Origin: Rhodococcus pseudokoreensis
GTDB taxonomy: Bacteria; Actinomycetota; Actinomycetes; Mycobacteriales; Mycobacteriaceae
Assembly: GCF_017068395.1 (NCBI RefSeq)
Contig: NZ_CP070619.1
Span: 6,448,001-6,512,000 of the forward strand
Reading direction: 5' to 3'
DNA length: 64,000 bases
Positions within the stretch are counted from its first letter, which is position 1. The number at the start of each line of letters is the position of its first letter. Below the pieces are notes generated by a model. It did no database searches and was not told the DNA's origin. It worked only from the letters and a program-made list of their open reading frames with translations. A program made the position numbers and the translations under genes. This document shows, one piece after another, positions 17,654-28,556 of this stretch.

Positions 17654-18547
17654 ATGAGCGAACAAGCAGGGTCACCCGTCGTCGTCGGTATCGACGGTTC
17701 CCGCGCCGCGCTCGACGCGGCGCGCTGGGCCGCGGGCGCGGCGGTCCGGCTCGGTGCCCCGCTCCTGCTCGCCCACACGTACCCGGACGAGGCCACGTTC
17801 TACAACGGCACCGCGATGATGATCGACGCCCAGTTCATCCAGGAACTGCGCGAGGACGGCAACACGATGCTCGACGCCGCCACCGCCGCCGCCCTGCAGG
17901 ATCACCCCGGACTCGCCGTCGAGCGCGACGTCCGATCCGGGACCGCGGCGTCCCACCTGATCGAGCTGTCGCGGGCAGCGCGGATCGTCGCGGTCGGTGC
18001 GCAGGGTGCGGGTGCGGTCACCGACTATCTCCTCGGATCCACGGTCCTGCGGACGGTCAACCACGCGCACAGCCCGGTCGCGGTGGTCCGGGGAGCGCCC
18101 GCGCCGGCATCACCGGACGCGCGCCCGATCGTCGTCGGCGTGGACGGCAGCCAGGTCAGCGAGAAGGCCGTCGAGGAGGCGTTCGCGCTCGCGTCCGCGT
18201 TCGGGGTCGGTCTGGACGCGGTGCACGCGTGGAGCGGGGAGAAGCAGCACGGGCTCGCGCACGCATCGAAGTACGTCGACTGGGCCGCCTACGAAGAAGG
18301 GGAGAAGGCCGTCGTGTCCGAATGCCTCGCCGGCGCCCGCGACGAGTATCCCGACGTGCCGGTGACCGAGGTTGCGACGCAGGGGGCGTCCGCCGACGTC
18401 CTGCTGCGGCACGCGGCGACCGCGCAACTACTGGTCGTCGGTAGCCACGGCCGGGGCAAGGTGATGGGTGCCCTGCTCGGATCCGTCAGTCAGAATCTCG
18501 TGCATCACGCTCCCTGCCCCGTCCTCGTCTGCCGGACTCGGCAGTGA
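17654..18547 (+). CDS. Universal stress protein, two tandem USP domains
   Basis: 297 residues, ATG at 17654 behind GGGAGAGAG. Two UspA domains (about 8-145 and 155-297). Each ends with the ATP-binding signature G-x2-G-x9-G-S: GAQGAGAVTDYLLGS in the first and GSHGRGKVMGALLGS in the second; VVVGIDGS and IVVGVDGS mark the domain starts. The presence of intact motifs in both implies ATP binding in both. Cytosolic; tandem USPs of this size are the common mycobacterial/rhodococcal stress type. Cotranscribed with the upstream alcohol dehydrogenase and downstream HAD protein. Confidence 0.95.
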   Translation: MSEQAGSPVVVGIDGSRAALDAARWAAGAAVRLGAPLLLAHTYPDEATFYNGTAMMIDAQFIQELREDGNTMLDAATAAALQDHPGLAVERDVRSGTAASHLIELSRAARIVAVGAQGAGAVTDYLLGSTVLRTVNHAHSPVAVVRGAPAPASPDARPIVVGVDGSQVSEKAVEEAFALASAFGVGLDAVHAWSGEKQHGLAHASKYVDWAAYEEGEKAVVSECLAGARDEYPDVPVTEVATQGASADVLLRHAATAQLLVVGSHGRGKVMGALLGSVSQNLVHHAPCPVLVCRTRQ

Positions 18548-18567
18548 TGCCGGGATAGGCTCCTGTC

Positions 18568-19347
18568 ATGGCTGGGGTCGAGGGTGTCCTGCTCGATATC
18601 GACGGTGTGCTGGTTACTTCGTGGCATCCGATCGACGGCGCCGCCGCCGCGGTGCGGGAGGTGCGCGACCGCGGACTCGCGTGCGCGTACCTCACCAACA
18701 CGACGTCGAGGACGTGCGACGAGATCGCCGACGCCCTCCGGTCGGCGGGCATCGAGGCCGACTCCGACGAGATCGTCACCGCGGCGCGGCTCACCGCCGA
18801 GTACGTCCGGTCGACGTATCCCGGGTCGCGGGCCTGGGTCCTCAACAGCGGCGACATCACCGCCGATCTGTCCGGGATCGAACTGGACGACGAGAACCCG
18901 GAGGTGGTGATCCTCGGCGGCGCCGGGCCCGAATTCACCCACGGCGCACTCAGCCGTGTGGTCGAGTTGATGCTCGACGGCGTCCCCGTCGTCGCGATGC
19001 ACCGGGGCACCACGTGGGCCACCCACGACGGGCTGCGCATCGACACGGGCACCTACCTCCCCGGGATGGAGGAGGTCGCGGGAACCAACGTCGTGTCGGT
19101 GGGCAAGCCGTCGCTCGCCGCGTTCCTCACCGCCACCGATCTGATGGGTACGGGACCGGACGTGACGATGATGGTCGGCGACGACCTGACGGGTGACGTC
19201 CTGGCCGCGCAGCGGGTGGGACTCACCGGGGTCCTGGTGCGGACGGGCAAGTTCCGCCAGTCGATTCTGGACCTCGTCGCGCAGCGGCCGGACCACGTCG
19301 TCGACTCGGTCGCGCAGCTGCCGAAGCTCCTCGACGAACTCGCCTGA
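18568..19347 (+). CDS. HAD-superfamily phosphatase, subfamily IIA (NagD/LHPP-like)
   Basis: 259 residues, ATG at 18568, 20 bases after the USP stop. All four HAD motifs are visible: nucleophile DIDGVL (residues about 10-15), TNTTSR (motif II), the Lys in VGKPS (motif III), and GDDLTGD (motif IV). The C2-type cap between motifs II and III defines subfamily IIA, which dephosphorylates small phosphometabolites such as nucleotides, 4-nitrophenyl phosphate or phospholysine. The physiological substrate cannot be deduced. Confidence 0.92.
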   Translation: MAGVEGVLLDIDGVLVTSWHPIDGAAAAVREVRDRGLACAYLTNTTSRTCDEIADALRSAGIEADSDEIVTAARLTAEYVRSTYPGSRAWVLNSGDITADLSGIELDDENPEVVILGGAGPEFTHGALSRVVELMLDGVPVVAMHRGTTWATHDGLRIDTGTYLPGMEEVAGTNVVSVGKPSLAAFLTATDLMGTGPDVTMMVGDDLTGDVLAAQRVGLTGVLVRTGKFRQSILDLVAQRPDHVVDSVAQLPKLLDELA

Positions 19348-19427
19348 GCGGGGTCCGGGACTAACCGGCCCGGAGCGGGTACTCTCGCGGCGAATCCTCC
19401 AATTCGACGTTCCCAGAAGGAGCTTCC

Positions 19428-21837
<2,410 letters not shown>

Positions 21838-21911
21838 AGGCGGCTACGCCTCCCGTGCGTGGCTGAGGAGTCCCCGGACTCGTTTCCCACTCACGGGCAC
21901 GAAGTGCTCCG

Positions 21912-21949
21912 AAAGAGCCCGGGACACCAACTGGTGTCCCGGGCTCTTT
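21912..21949 (+). terminator. Rho-independent terminator after groEL2
   Basis: 18-bp perfect stem: aaagagcccgggacacca (21912-21929), two-base loop, complementary arm 21932-21949 ending in tttt. Also able to serve the convergent pspC gene. Confidence 0.92.
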
Positions 21950-21957
21950 TCGTCGTC

Positions 21958-22164
21958 TCAGTGTCCGGCAGGCATCAGCATCCAGGCGGCGAGGTAGACG
22001 AGGGCCGCGGTGCCACCGGTGACCAGGGTGGCCACCACGGTGAGCAACCGGACGAGGTTGACGTCCACCGAGAAGTACTCGGCGACGCCGCCGCAGACGC
22101 CTGCGAGCATCTTCTGACTGTCGGAACGGGTGAACTGGCGGGGAGTGTTGCTGTCGAATGTCAT
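21958..22164 (-). CDS. Small PspC-domain membrane protein
   Basis: 68 residues from ATG at 22164. The PspC signature is clear: KMLAGVCGGVAEYFSVDVNLVRLL, followed by one long hydrophobic segment ending AAWMLMPAGH. PspC-domain proteins are inner-membrane factors of envelope stress responses. The frame extends upstream to 22362, but the added residues are not conserved in character. Convergent with groEL2; the terminator at 21912 separates them. Confidence 0.88.
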   Translation of the reverse strand: MTFDSNTPRQFTRSDSQKMLAGVCGGVAEYFSVDVNLVRLLTVVATLVTGGTAALVYLAAWMLMPAGH

Positions 22165-22316
22165 GCCTCCATCCTGTTCGCCGAATCCGGCCCGCACCAT
22201 CGGGATGTACCCCGATCTCCACCCTGGTCTTTCACCCTGAGCAGCGGCGACGCGCCGAAGAGCTCGATATCCCACACTTCTGGTCGAATGGGTGTAAGAC
22301 TGAAAACTTTTGTTTA

Positions 22317-22341
22317 CATTTGTCCTTTTTCTGGACAAATG
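22317..22341. repeat. Inverted repeat, 9-bp arms
   Basis: catttgtcc (22317-22325), loop tttttct, ggacaaatg (22333-22341). Perfect arms in an AT-rich setting; could be an operator or the first hairpin of a transcribed leader. Confidence 0.6.
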
Positions 22342-22360
22342 GGATGCGTGTATCACGGCC

Positions 22361-22396
22361 AAAGAAGAGACGTGCGAAATTTGCCCACTCTTCTTT
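22361..22396. repeat. Inverted repeat, 9-bp arms
   Basis: aaagaagag (22361-22369) and ctcttcttt (22388-22396) enclose 18 bases which themselves contain the near-palindrome gcgaaatttgc. With the repeat at 22317 it forms a pair of potential stem-loops. Confidence 0.5.
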
Positions 22397-22708
22397 TCCT
22401 CGGCAGGAAATTCAAGGGCAACGACAAGAAAATGTGCGGAAACGGTGAAGCGAAGTATGTTCTGTCGCTCCTCGATTACGGGAACGGGAATCCGGTGGTT
22501 GAGGTCTCGTCGTATCCGCTGGTGGCACGGCGTGTTTCGGAGGTAATTGGGGATTAGCCGGTGTCAGATCAACGGTTCTTCGTTAAGTCAACGATCGCAA
22601 ATGTTTACCACTTCGTGCTTATTCGGAGCGAAAACTCGGGTACAAATGACGGAGCCCCTGATCGCAGGGGGAGTTCGAAAATCCACTGCGTCGAATAGGA
22701 GTAATACT

Positions 22709-22783
22709 ATGTCCGACAGCCTTTTGGGTCTGCTCGAAGCGCTCACCACACTGATCGGCTTCCTCGGGTCCGTCGGGGGATAG
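22709..22783 (+). CDS. 24-residue hydrophobic peptide, candidate PorA/PorH-like mycomembrane peptide
   Basis: ATG at 22709, preceded by AGGAG with eight-base spacing; stop TAG at 22781. The peptide begins MSDSLLGLLE and ends LIGFLGSVGG, with Ser at 2, 4 and 21 and Thr in the middle; it has no signal peptide and can form one amphipathic helix. A 44-nt hairpin follows at 22813. The setting, downstream of groEL2 and directly upstream of a secreted mycoloyltransferase, is that of the Corynebacterium porA/porH genes, whose tiny products are O-mycoloylated on Ser and form outer-membrane channels. PorA of C. glutamicum also ends in a Leu/Ile/Gly-rich stretch. Function is inference; a leader peptide is the alternative. 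Confidence 0.6.
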   Translation: MSDSLLGLLEALTTLIGFLGSVGG

Positions 22784-22812
22784 GGACACCCCGTTTCGAC
22801 CCCACTTCTGAA

Positions 22813-22856
22813 CGAGAGCTGGAGTTCACATGACATCATGTGGGCTCCAGCTCTCG
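22813..22856 (+). terminator. Long hairpin after the small peptide gene
   Basis: Arms cgagagctggag (22813-22824) and ctccagctctcg (22845-22856); the interior pairs again through cacatga/tcatgtg (22827-22833 and 22836-22842). No T-run follows. It lies between the peptide stop and the mycoloyltransferase, suggesting termination or transcript processing that lets the peptide be expressed far above the enzyme. Confidence 0.75.
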
Positions 22857-22899
22857 CCTCTACGGAGTCGGGCAGGCGACGTCGCAGCGAAGGAGAATG

Positions 22900-23943
22900 A
22901 TGGTCAACCGCACTGCAGCGGGTAGGTACGGGATGCGCTTGGCGCTCGCGGTCGCTCTGACGACGGCCATTCCCTGCCTCGGGGTCCAGGCGTCCGCTTC
23001 CGCCGATCCCGCCGAAGACGCCACCGTCGCGGCCGGCGGCTCCCACCTGGTGAGCACCGACCCGATCGACGACCGGCAGTCGACCATTCACGTGTACTCG
23101 GCCTCCATGGACCGGGAGATTCCGCTGCGGGTCATCACCCCCGCGGACACGAGCGCCCCGAGGCCGACGCTCTACCTGCTCAACGGTGCGGGCGGCGGCG
23201 AGGACTCCGCCACGTGGCAGGCCCGGACCGACGTCGTCGACTTCTTCGCCGACAAGAACGTCAACGTCGTCACGCCCATGGAGGGCGCCTTCAGTTACTA
23301 CACGGACTGGGAACAGACCGACCCCGAACTGGGCAACAACAAGTGGACGACGTTCCTCACACAGGAACTTCCGCCGATCGTCGACTCCGCGCTCGGCACC
23401 AACGGCGTCAACTCGATCGCCGGCATCTCGATGGCCGGTAGCTCCGTGCTGAGCCTGGCGCAGGCGGCGCCCGACCTGTACCAGAGCGTCGGCGCCTACA
23501 GCGGGTGCGCGATGACCAGTACCGACCCCGGCCGCGCGTACGTACAGATGGTCGTCGAGGGCCGCGGCGGCGGTGACACCTCCAACATGTGGGGTCCTGA
23601 AAACGGTCCCGGCTGGGCCGCCAACGACCCGTACATCAACGCGGAGAAGCTGCGCGGACTCGACATCTACGTCAGCAACGGATCCGGGCTGCCCGGGGCC
23701 GGCGATCAGCTGAACGCGCCGGGAATCAACGGCGACGTCGGAACGCTCGCCAACCAGATCCTCGTCGGCGGCGTCATCGAGGCCGCCACCAACCAGTGCA
23801 CCCACGCGCTGGCGGACAGGCTGAACGAACTGCAGATTCCCGCGACGTTCGACTTCCGGCCCACCGGCACCCACTCCTGGACCTACTGGCAGGAAGACCT
23901 GCACAAGTCGTGGCCGATGCTTGCCGCGTCGATCGGCCTCTAG
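22900..23943 (+). CDS. Secreted mycoloyltransferase (antigen 85/Cmt family)
   Basis: 347 residues from ATG at 22900 (an adjacent ATG at 22897 is only one base from AGGAG 22891-22895). A signal peptide spans about residues 1-38, with core LALAVALTTAI and cleavage near ASADP. The esterase-D fold shows the nucleophile elbow GISMAGSS (Ser) and the catalytic His in TGTHSWTYW, plus LYLLNGAGG near the oxyanion hole. Such enzymes transfer mycolic acids from trehalose monomycolate to trehalose, arabinogalactan or, in corynebacteria, to Ser of small porin peptides. The upstream peptide gene makes the last activity an attractive possibility. Own terminator at 23965. Confidence 0.93.
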   Translation: MVNRTAAGRYGMRLALAVALTTAIPCLGVQASASADPAEDATVAAGGSHLVSTDPIDDRQSTIHVYSASMDREIPLRVITPADTSAPRPTLYLLNGAGGGEDSATWQARTDVVDFFADKNVNVVTPMEGAFSYYTDWEQTDPELGNNKWTTFLTQELPPIVDSALGTNGVNSIAGISMAGSSVLSLAQAAPDLYQSVGAYSGCAMTSTDPGRAYVQMVVEGRGGGDTSNMWGPENGPGWAANDPYINAEKLRGLDIYVSNGSGLPGAGDQLNAPGINGDVGTLANQILVGGVIEAATNQCTHALADRLNELQIPATFDFRPTGTHSWTYWQEDLHKSWPMLAASIGL

Positions 23944-23964
23944 CGTCCGGTCTCGGAACAGAAT

Positions 23965-23997
23965 CGACCCCCGCAGATCCCGGATCTGCGGGGGTCG
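23965..23997 (+). terminator. Terminator after the mycoloyltransferase gene
   Basis: 16-bp arms cgacccccgcagatcc (23965-23980) and its complement (23982-23997) with a one-base centre; in RNA a few inner pairs would open. No T-run. Confidence 0.8.
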
Positions 23998-24016
23998 AGC
24001 CGTCTAGTCTGACGAA

Positions 24017-24850
24017 GTGGAGACAGTACCGATCCAGATGCCCGACGGAACCACCACTCCCGTTCGCCTGTTTCCCGGCCCGGACGACGCCCCCGTGATC
24101 GTGGTGTTTCCCGGCCTGGGAATTCCTGCCGGCTACTACGAACCCTTCGCCGAGGAACTCGTGTCCCGGGGTTTCAACGCAGCGATCGGCGAACTCCGCG
24201 GCCAGGGCGACAGCCGCCCCCGCCCGGGCAGCGACAGCACGTACGGCTACCACGAACTGGTGGCCCTCGACTTTCCCGCGATCTTCGAGGTGGTGCGGGA
24301 ACGGTTTCCGGCCGCGACGCCGTTCCTGCTCGGGCACAGCATGGGCGGTCAGCTCGGCGTGATGTACGGGGCACGGATCCGGGGCCGGCTCGGCGGGATC
24401 GTGCTCGTCGCATCGGGGTCGCCGTATCACCGCGGGTTCCCCGGCATCCACGCCCCGCGGATGCTCGTCGGCGCCGCGGCGATGTCGATGACCGCCAATC
24501 TGGCCGGGTTCTGGCCCGGCGACAAACTGGACATCGGCGGGTTCGGACGGCAGTCGAAGGTGCTGATCACCGACTGGTCGCGATTCGCCCGCACCGGCAG
24601 GATCGAACCCGACGGCGCCGATATCGACTACGAGGAACGCATCGGCCGGCTGAAACTGCCCGTGCTGTCCGTGACCGTCGAAGGGGACGATCTGGCTCCG
24701 GAATCGGCGGCGAAGAACCTCCTCGCGAAACTCCCGAACGCCGACGTCACCCTGTGGCACCAGCCGCAACCGCTCGGCCACAACGGGTGGATCCGCGAGC
24801 CCGCGAGCACCGTCGACCGGATCGTCGACTGGATCCATGACCACACCTGA
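24017..24850 (+). CDS. Alpha/beta hydrolase (esterase/lysophospholipase-like)
   Basis: 277 residues, GTG at 24017. Canonical hydrolase: oxyanion region VVFPGLGIPAGYY, nucleophile elbow GHSMGGQ, acid in VEGDDLAPES and His in PLGHNGW. Fold and motif order suit a serine esterase or lipase of the lysophospholipase type. No signal peptide, so cytosolic. Its TGA is the first codon of the palindrome 24848-24899, and it faces the prolyl oligopeptidase gene. The substrate is unknown. Confidence 0.88.
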   Translation: METVPIQMPDGTTTPVRLFPGPDDAPVIVVFPGLGIPAGYYEPFAEELVSRGFNAAIGELRGQGDSRPRPGSDSTYGYHELVALDFPAIFEVVRERFPAATPFLLGHSMGGQLGVMYGARIRGRLGGIVLVASGSPYHRGFPGIHAPRMLVGAAAMSMTANLAGFWPGDKLDIGGFGRQSKVLITDWSRFARTGRIEPDGADIDYEERIGRLKLPVLSVTVEGDDLAPESAAKNLLAKLPNADVTLWHQPQPLGHNGWIREPASTVDRIVDWIHDHT

Positions 24851-24899
24851 CCTGTGAGTACTTATTAACCGCGGGCGGTTAATAAGTACTCACAGGTCA
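24848..24899. repeat. 52-bp palindrome, copy 2 of the family; carries the stop codons of both flanking genes
   Basis: Arms of 25 bp (24848-24872 and 24875-24899), two-base centre. Core GTGAGTACTTaTTAACCGC and complement. The outer three bases on each side are the TGA of the plus-strand hydrolase (24848-24850) and the TGA of the minus-strand peptidase (TCA, 24897-24899). The variable base in the arm (g, a or c in the three copies) is always matched in the other arm. Confidence 0.92.
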
Positions 24900-26915
24900 A
24901 CGGGTGAGCTGCTCCCACAGGAACGAGAACGTCAGCGCCGATTTGAACGCTGCCTGCGCATTGTCCGCGGCCCCGCCGTGCCCGCCCTCGATGTTCTCGT
25001 AGTACCAGACCTCGTGGCCCTGCTCTTCGAGCAGCGCCGTCATCTTGCGGGCGTGGCCGGGGTGGACGCGGTCGTCGCGGGTGGAGGTGGTGACGAGGAT
25101 CGGCGGGTAGTCCGCCGCCGGATCGGTGTTCTGATACGGCGAGTACTCGCCGATGAACTTCCAGTCGTCCGGGTTGTCCGGATCGCCGTACTCGGCCATC
25201 CACGACGCCCCGGCGAGCAGCAGGTGGTATCGCTTCATGTCGAGGAGCGGAACCTGGCACACGATCGCGCCGAACAGTTCCGGGTAGCGGGTGAGCATGA
25301 CGCCCATGAGCAGCCCGCCGTTGCTGCCGCCCTGGATTCCGAGTTGCTTCGACGTCGTGATGCCCCGGGCCACGAGGTCGCGGGCGACGGCGGCGAAGTC
25401 CTCGAACGCCTTGTGTCTGCCCTCCCGCACCGCCTGGGTGTGCCACGACGGGCCGTACTCGCCGCCGCCGCGGATGTTCGCGACCACGTACGCGCCGCCG
25501 CGTTCGAGCCACGCGAACCCGACCGACCCGCTGTACCCGGGGACCATCGAGTTCTCGAAGCCGCCGTACCCGTACAGCATGGTGGGGCAGGGTCCGGTCA
25601 CGTCGTCGCGGCGCACCACGAAGTAGGGGATCTCGGTTCCGTCGTCGGACACCGCGAAGTGCTGCGACACCGACATGCCGTCCGCGTCGAAGAACGAGGG
25701 CGCCTGTTTGACGGGTTCGAGCGCACCCCCGACCGAGCCGTACAGCAGCGTCGCCGGCGTGGTGAAGCCGCTGGAGTTGACGAAGAAGTCGTCGCCGGTG
25801 CGCGGGTCGGTGCTGATGATCCCGCTCGCCGTGAGTTCCGGGACGCCGTCGAGAGGCTTCTCCTCCCACCCGGTGTCGTTCGGCGTGAGCACCGACAGCT
25901 TGGTCTGCACGTCCGACAGTCGCACGAGGAGGAGGTGGTTCCTGGTCCACGTTCCCTGTTCGAGGGACGTGTGCTCGTCCGGGGTGAACAGTGGCGTCAG
26001 CTCACGGGACCCGGCGAGGAAGTCGGCGTAGTTCGCGGCGAGCAGCGACCCGGCCGGGTAGACGGTGCCGTCCACCTCCCAGTCGGTGCGCGGACGGATG
26101 GTCAGCCACTCGCGGTACACGGACGACCCCGCGTCGTCCGGGGTGTCGATCCGGACCTTCGACCCGTCGGGGAGCAGTTCGTAGCGTTCGGAGTTGTAGA
26201 AGTCCATCGACCGGCCGACGAAGTGCCGCTCGTATCCGGGGGTGTCGTCGTACGACGCGCCGACGGACACGTCGGTGGTCTCGCCCTCGAAGACGGTGAC
26301 CGCCTCGGTGAACGGGGTGCCGCGATGCCAGCGCTTGGCGATTCTCGGGTAGCCGGAGTCGGTCATCGAGCCTTCGCCGAAGTCGGTCCCGACGTACACG
26401 GTGTCCTCGTCGATCCAGCTGATGCTGGTCTTGGCCTCGGGGACGTCGAAGGCGTGGTCGCCGCCGACGAATTCGCGCGTTTCGAGGTCGAATTCGCGCA
26501 CCACGGACGCGTCGGCGCCGCCGCGGGAGAACGACAGCAGGGCCCGTGACTGCTCGGGTCGCAGCACGCTGGCTCCTGCCCACACCCAGTTCTCGCCCTC
26601 CTGTTCGGCGAGTGCGTCGACGTCGAGCAGGATGTCCCACTCGGGGTTCTCGGTGCGGTACTGCTCCAGGGTGGTGCGCCGCCAGATGCCGCGCTTGTGT
26701 TCGCCGTCGCGCCAGAAGTTGTACAGGTACTCGCCGCGCATGCCCGCGTAGGGGATCCGGTCGTCCGTGTCGAGCACGTCCAGGATCCGGCTCTCCAGCG
26801 CGGAGAACCCGGCGTTCTCGGTGTACTCGGCGAGCGTGCGGGCGTTGCGCTCCCGCACCCAGTCGAGTGACCGTTCCGCGGTGACATCTTCGAGCCAGAG
26901 GAAGGGATCCGTCAT
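24897..26915 (-). CDS. Prolyl oligopeptidase family protein (S9A)
   Basis: 672 residues from ATG at 26915 (MTDPFLWLEDV); an upstream in-frame start at 26972 adds non-family residues. A beta-propeller (about residues 60-390) precedes the catalytic alpha/beta-hydrolase domain: nucleophile GGSNGGLL, acid TRDDRVHP, His EGGHGG, and the conserved MLYGYGGFE and VANIRGGGEYG loops. Cleaves short proline-containing peptides in the cytosol. Ortholog by position of M. tuberculosis Rv0457c. Divergent from lpd, convergent with the esterase gene. Confidence 0.95.
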   Translation of the reverse strand: MTDPFLWLEDVTAERSLDWVRERNARTLAEYTENAGFSALESRILDVLDTDDRIPYAGMRGEYLYNFWRDGEHKRGIWRRTTLEQYRTENPEWDILLDVDALAEQEGENWVWAGASVLRPEQSRALLSFSRGGADASVVREFDLETREFVGGDHAFDVPEAKTSISWIDEDTVYVGTDFGEGSMTDSGYPRIAKRWHRGTPFTEAVTVFEGETTDVSVGASYDDTPGYERHFVGRSMDFYNSERYELLPDGSKVRIDTPDDAGSSVYREWLTIRPRTDWEVDGTVYPAGSLLAANYADFLAGSRELTPLFTPDEHTSLEQGTWTRNHLLLVRLSDVQTKLSVLTPNDTGWEEKPLDGVPELTASGIISTDPRTGDDFFVNSSGFTTPATLLYGSVGGALEPVKQAPSFFDADGMSVSQHFAVSDDGTEIPYFVVRRDDVTGPCPTMLYGYGGFENSMVPGYSGSVGFAWLERGGAYVVANIRGGGEYGPSWHTQAVREGRHKAFEDFAAVARDLVARGITTSKQLGIQGGSNGGLLMGVMLTRYPELFGAIVCQVPLLDMKRYHLLLAGASWMAEYGDPDNPDDWKFIGEYSPYQNTDPAADYPPILVTTSTRDDRVHPGHARKMTALLEEQGHEVWYYENIEGGHGGAADNAQAAFKSALTFSFLWEQLTR

Positions 26916-27025
26916 GGCGCCATTCTTGCAGGCGGTGTCGTGCCTGGTCGCGGCGGGAAAGGTGTGACGCATGAGGCTACCCGCGGGTAACGCGACCGCG
27001 TGGAGACAGCGAATCGGGACGGGAC

Positions 27026-27040
27026 TACCCTGAACAACCG
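27026..27040 (+). promoter_or_regulatory. Putative -10 box of leaderless lpd mRNA
   Basis: TACCCT at 27026-27031 lies eight bases before the GTG start, and no Shine-Dalgarno is present, so transcription probably starts at or next to the start codon. Confidence 0.4.
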
Positions 27041-28443
27041 TGACCTCACACTATGACGTCGTTGTCCTCGGAGCCGGTCCCGGTGGGTACGTCGCTGCTA
27101 TCCGCGCGGCACAACTCGGACTGAGCACTGCCATCATCGAGCAGAAGTACTGGGGCGGTGTGTGCCTGAACGTGGGCTGCATCCCCTCGAAGGCTCTTCT
27201 CCGCAATGCCGAACTTGCGCATCTCTTCACAAAAGAGGCCAAGTTGTTCGGTATCTCGGGTGAGGCGTCCTTCGACTTCGGCGCAGCGTTCGACCGCAGC
27301 CGCAAGGTTGCCGAGGGCCGCGTCAAGGGCATCCACTTCCTGATGAAGAAGAACAAGATCCCCGAGTACGACGGCAAGGGCACGTTCACCGACGCCAACA
27401 CCATCGAGGTCGCGCTCACCAAGGGCGGCACCGAGACGATCACGTTCGACAACGCGATCATCGCCACCGGCAGCACCACCAAGCTGCTGCCCGGCACCGA
27501 GCTCAGCAAGAACGTCGTCACCTACGAAGAGCAGATCATGACCCGGGACCTGCCCGGATCGATCCTCATCGTCGGCGCCGGCGCGATCGGCATGGAGTTC
27601 GGGTACGTCCTGAAGAACTACGGAGTCGACGTCACCATCGTCGAGTTCCTCGACCGCGCGCTGCCCAACGAGGACGCGGACGTCTCCAAGGAAATCGAGA
27701 AGCAGTACAAGAAGCTCGGCGTCAAGGTCATCACCGGCGCCGCCGTGCAGAGCATCGACGACGACGGCTCCAAGGTCACCGTCTCGATCAAGAACAACAA
27801 GTCCGGCGAGACCGAGTCGGTCGTCGTCGACAAGGTGATGCAGTCCGTCGGGTTCGCACCCCGCGTCGAGGGCTTCGGCCTCGAGACGACCGGCGTGCAG
27901 CTCACCGACCGCGGCGCCATCGGCATCACCGACACCATGCAGACGTCGGTGCCGCACATCTACGCCATCGGTGACGTCACGATGAAGCTGCAGCTGGCGC
28001 ACGTCGCCGAGGCGCAGGCCGTGGTGGCCGCCGAGACGATCGCCGGCGCCGAGACGCTGCCGATCGACGACTACCGGATGATGCCGCGCGCGACGTTCTG
28101 CCAGCCGCAGGTCGCCAGCTTCGGTCTGACCGAGCAGCAGGCCAAGGACGAGGGCTACGACGTCAAGGTCGCGACGTTCCCGTTCGCCGCCAACGGTAAG
28201 GCGCACGGCCTCGGGGATGCCACCGGCTTCGTCAAGCTGATCGCCGACACGAAGTACGGCGAGCTGATCGGTGGCCACCTCATCGGCCCCGACGTCTCCG
28301 AGCTGCTGCCCGAGCTGACCCTCGCGCAGAAGTGGGACCTCACGGTCAACGAGCTGGCCCGCAACGTGCACACGCACCCGACGCTCAGCGAAGCCCTGCA
28401 GGAGGCCATCCACGGTCTCGCCGGGCACATGATCAACTTCTGA
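27040..28443 (+). CDS. lpd: Dihydrolipoamide dehydrogenase
   Basis: 467 residues, GTG at 27040. E3 component of pyruvate and 2-oxoglutarate dehydrogenase complexes; in mycobacteria also part of antioxidant defence. FAD motif [14 protein letters not shown], redox disulfide [16 protein letters not shown] motif [11 protein letters not shown], second FAD motif IYAIGDV and the C-terminal catalytic His-Glu pair HTHPTLSE are all intact. A very strong terminator follows. Position after the prolyl oligopeptidase matches M. tuberculosis Rv0462. Confidence 0.97.
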   Translation: MTSHYDVVVLGAGPGGYVAAIRAAQLGLSTAIIEQKYWGGVCLNVGCIPSKALLRNAELAHLFTKEAKLFGISGEASFDFGAAFDRSRKVAEGRVKGIHFLMKKNKIPEYDGKGTFTDANTIEVALTKGGTETITFDNAIIATGSTTKLLPGTELSKNVVTYEEQIMTRDLPGSILIVGAGAIGMEFGYVLKNYGVDVTIVEFLDRALPNEDADVSKEIEKQYKKLGVKVITGAAVQSIDDDGSKVTVSIKNNKSGETESVVVDKVMQSVGFAPRVEGFGLETTGVQLTDRGAIGITDTMQTSVPHIYAIGDVTMKLQLAHVAEAQAVVAAETIAGAETLPIDDYRMMPRATFCQPQVASFGLTEQQAKDEGYDVKVATFPFAANGKAHGLGDATGFVKLIADTKYGELIGGHLIGPDVSELLPELTLAQKWDLTVNELARNVHTHPTLSEALQEAIHGLAGHMINF

Positions 28444-28452
28444 CCCGAACAC

Positions 28453-28491
28453 CGACGAGGGCCCGCACAGTCTCTGTGCGGGCCCTCGTCG
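28453..28491 (+). terminator. Rho-independent terminator after lpd
   Basis: 17-bp perfect stem cgacgagggcccgcaca (28453-28469) with complement 28475-28491, loop gtctc, followed by ttt. Confidence 0.93.
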
Positions 28492-28556
28492 TTTCCGGCC
28501 GGATCGGTTCCGCGATCCGATGGCGAACTGCCCGCCGCGATGGCATCGTGGGGAAG

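Larger units (their letters stand above)
22165..22708. other. Low-GC intergenic region without a supported protein gene
   Basis: 544 bases between pspC (leftward) and the small peptide gene (rightward). About 22290-22680 is markedly AT-richer than the rest of the window. Several short frames exist, none with convincing start or composition. Two inverted repeats lie at 22317-22341 and 22361-22396. A possible -10 (TACAAA, 22641-22646) precedes the peptide gene. It may hold a long structured leader or a small RNA. Confidence 0.6.

Noticed and set aside
15329..17665. 778-residue frame as an extended PucR gene
   Set aside because: The extension beyond 16492 runs antisense through the alcohol dehydrogenase gene and shows no domain.
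21859..22557. Open frames (22158-22448, 22310-22546, 21859-22557) in the low-GC region
   Set aside because: They start inside the groEL2 terminator or pspC antisense, lack an RBS and have no recognisable composition; only the 22709 peptide has a good start.
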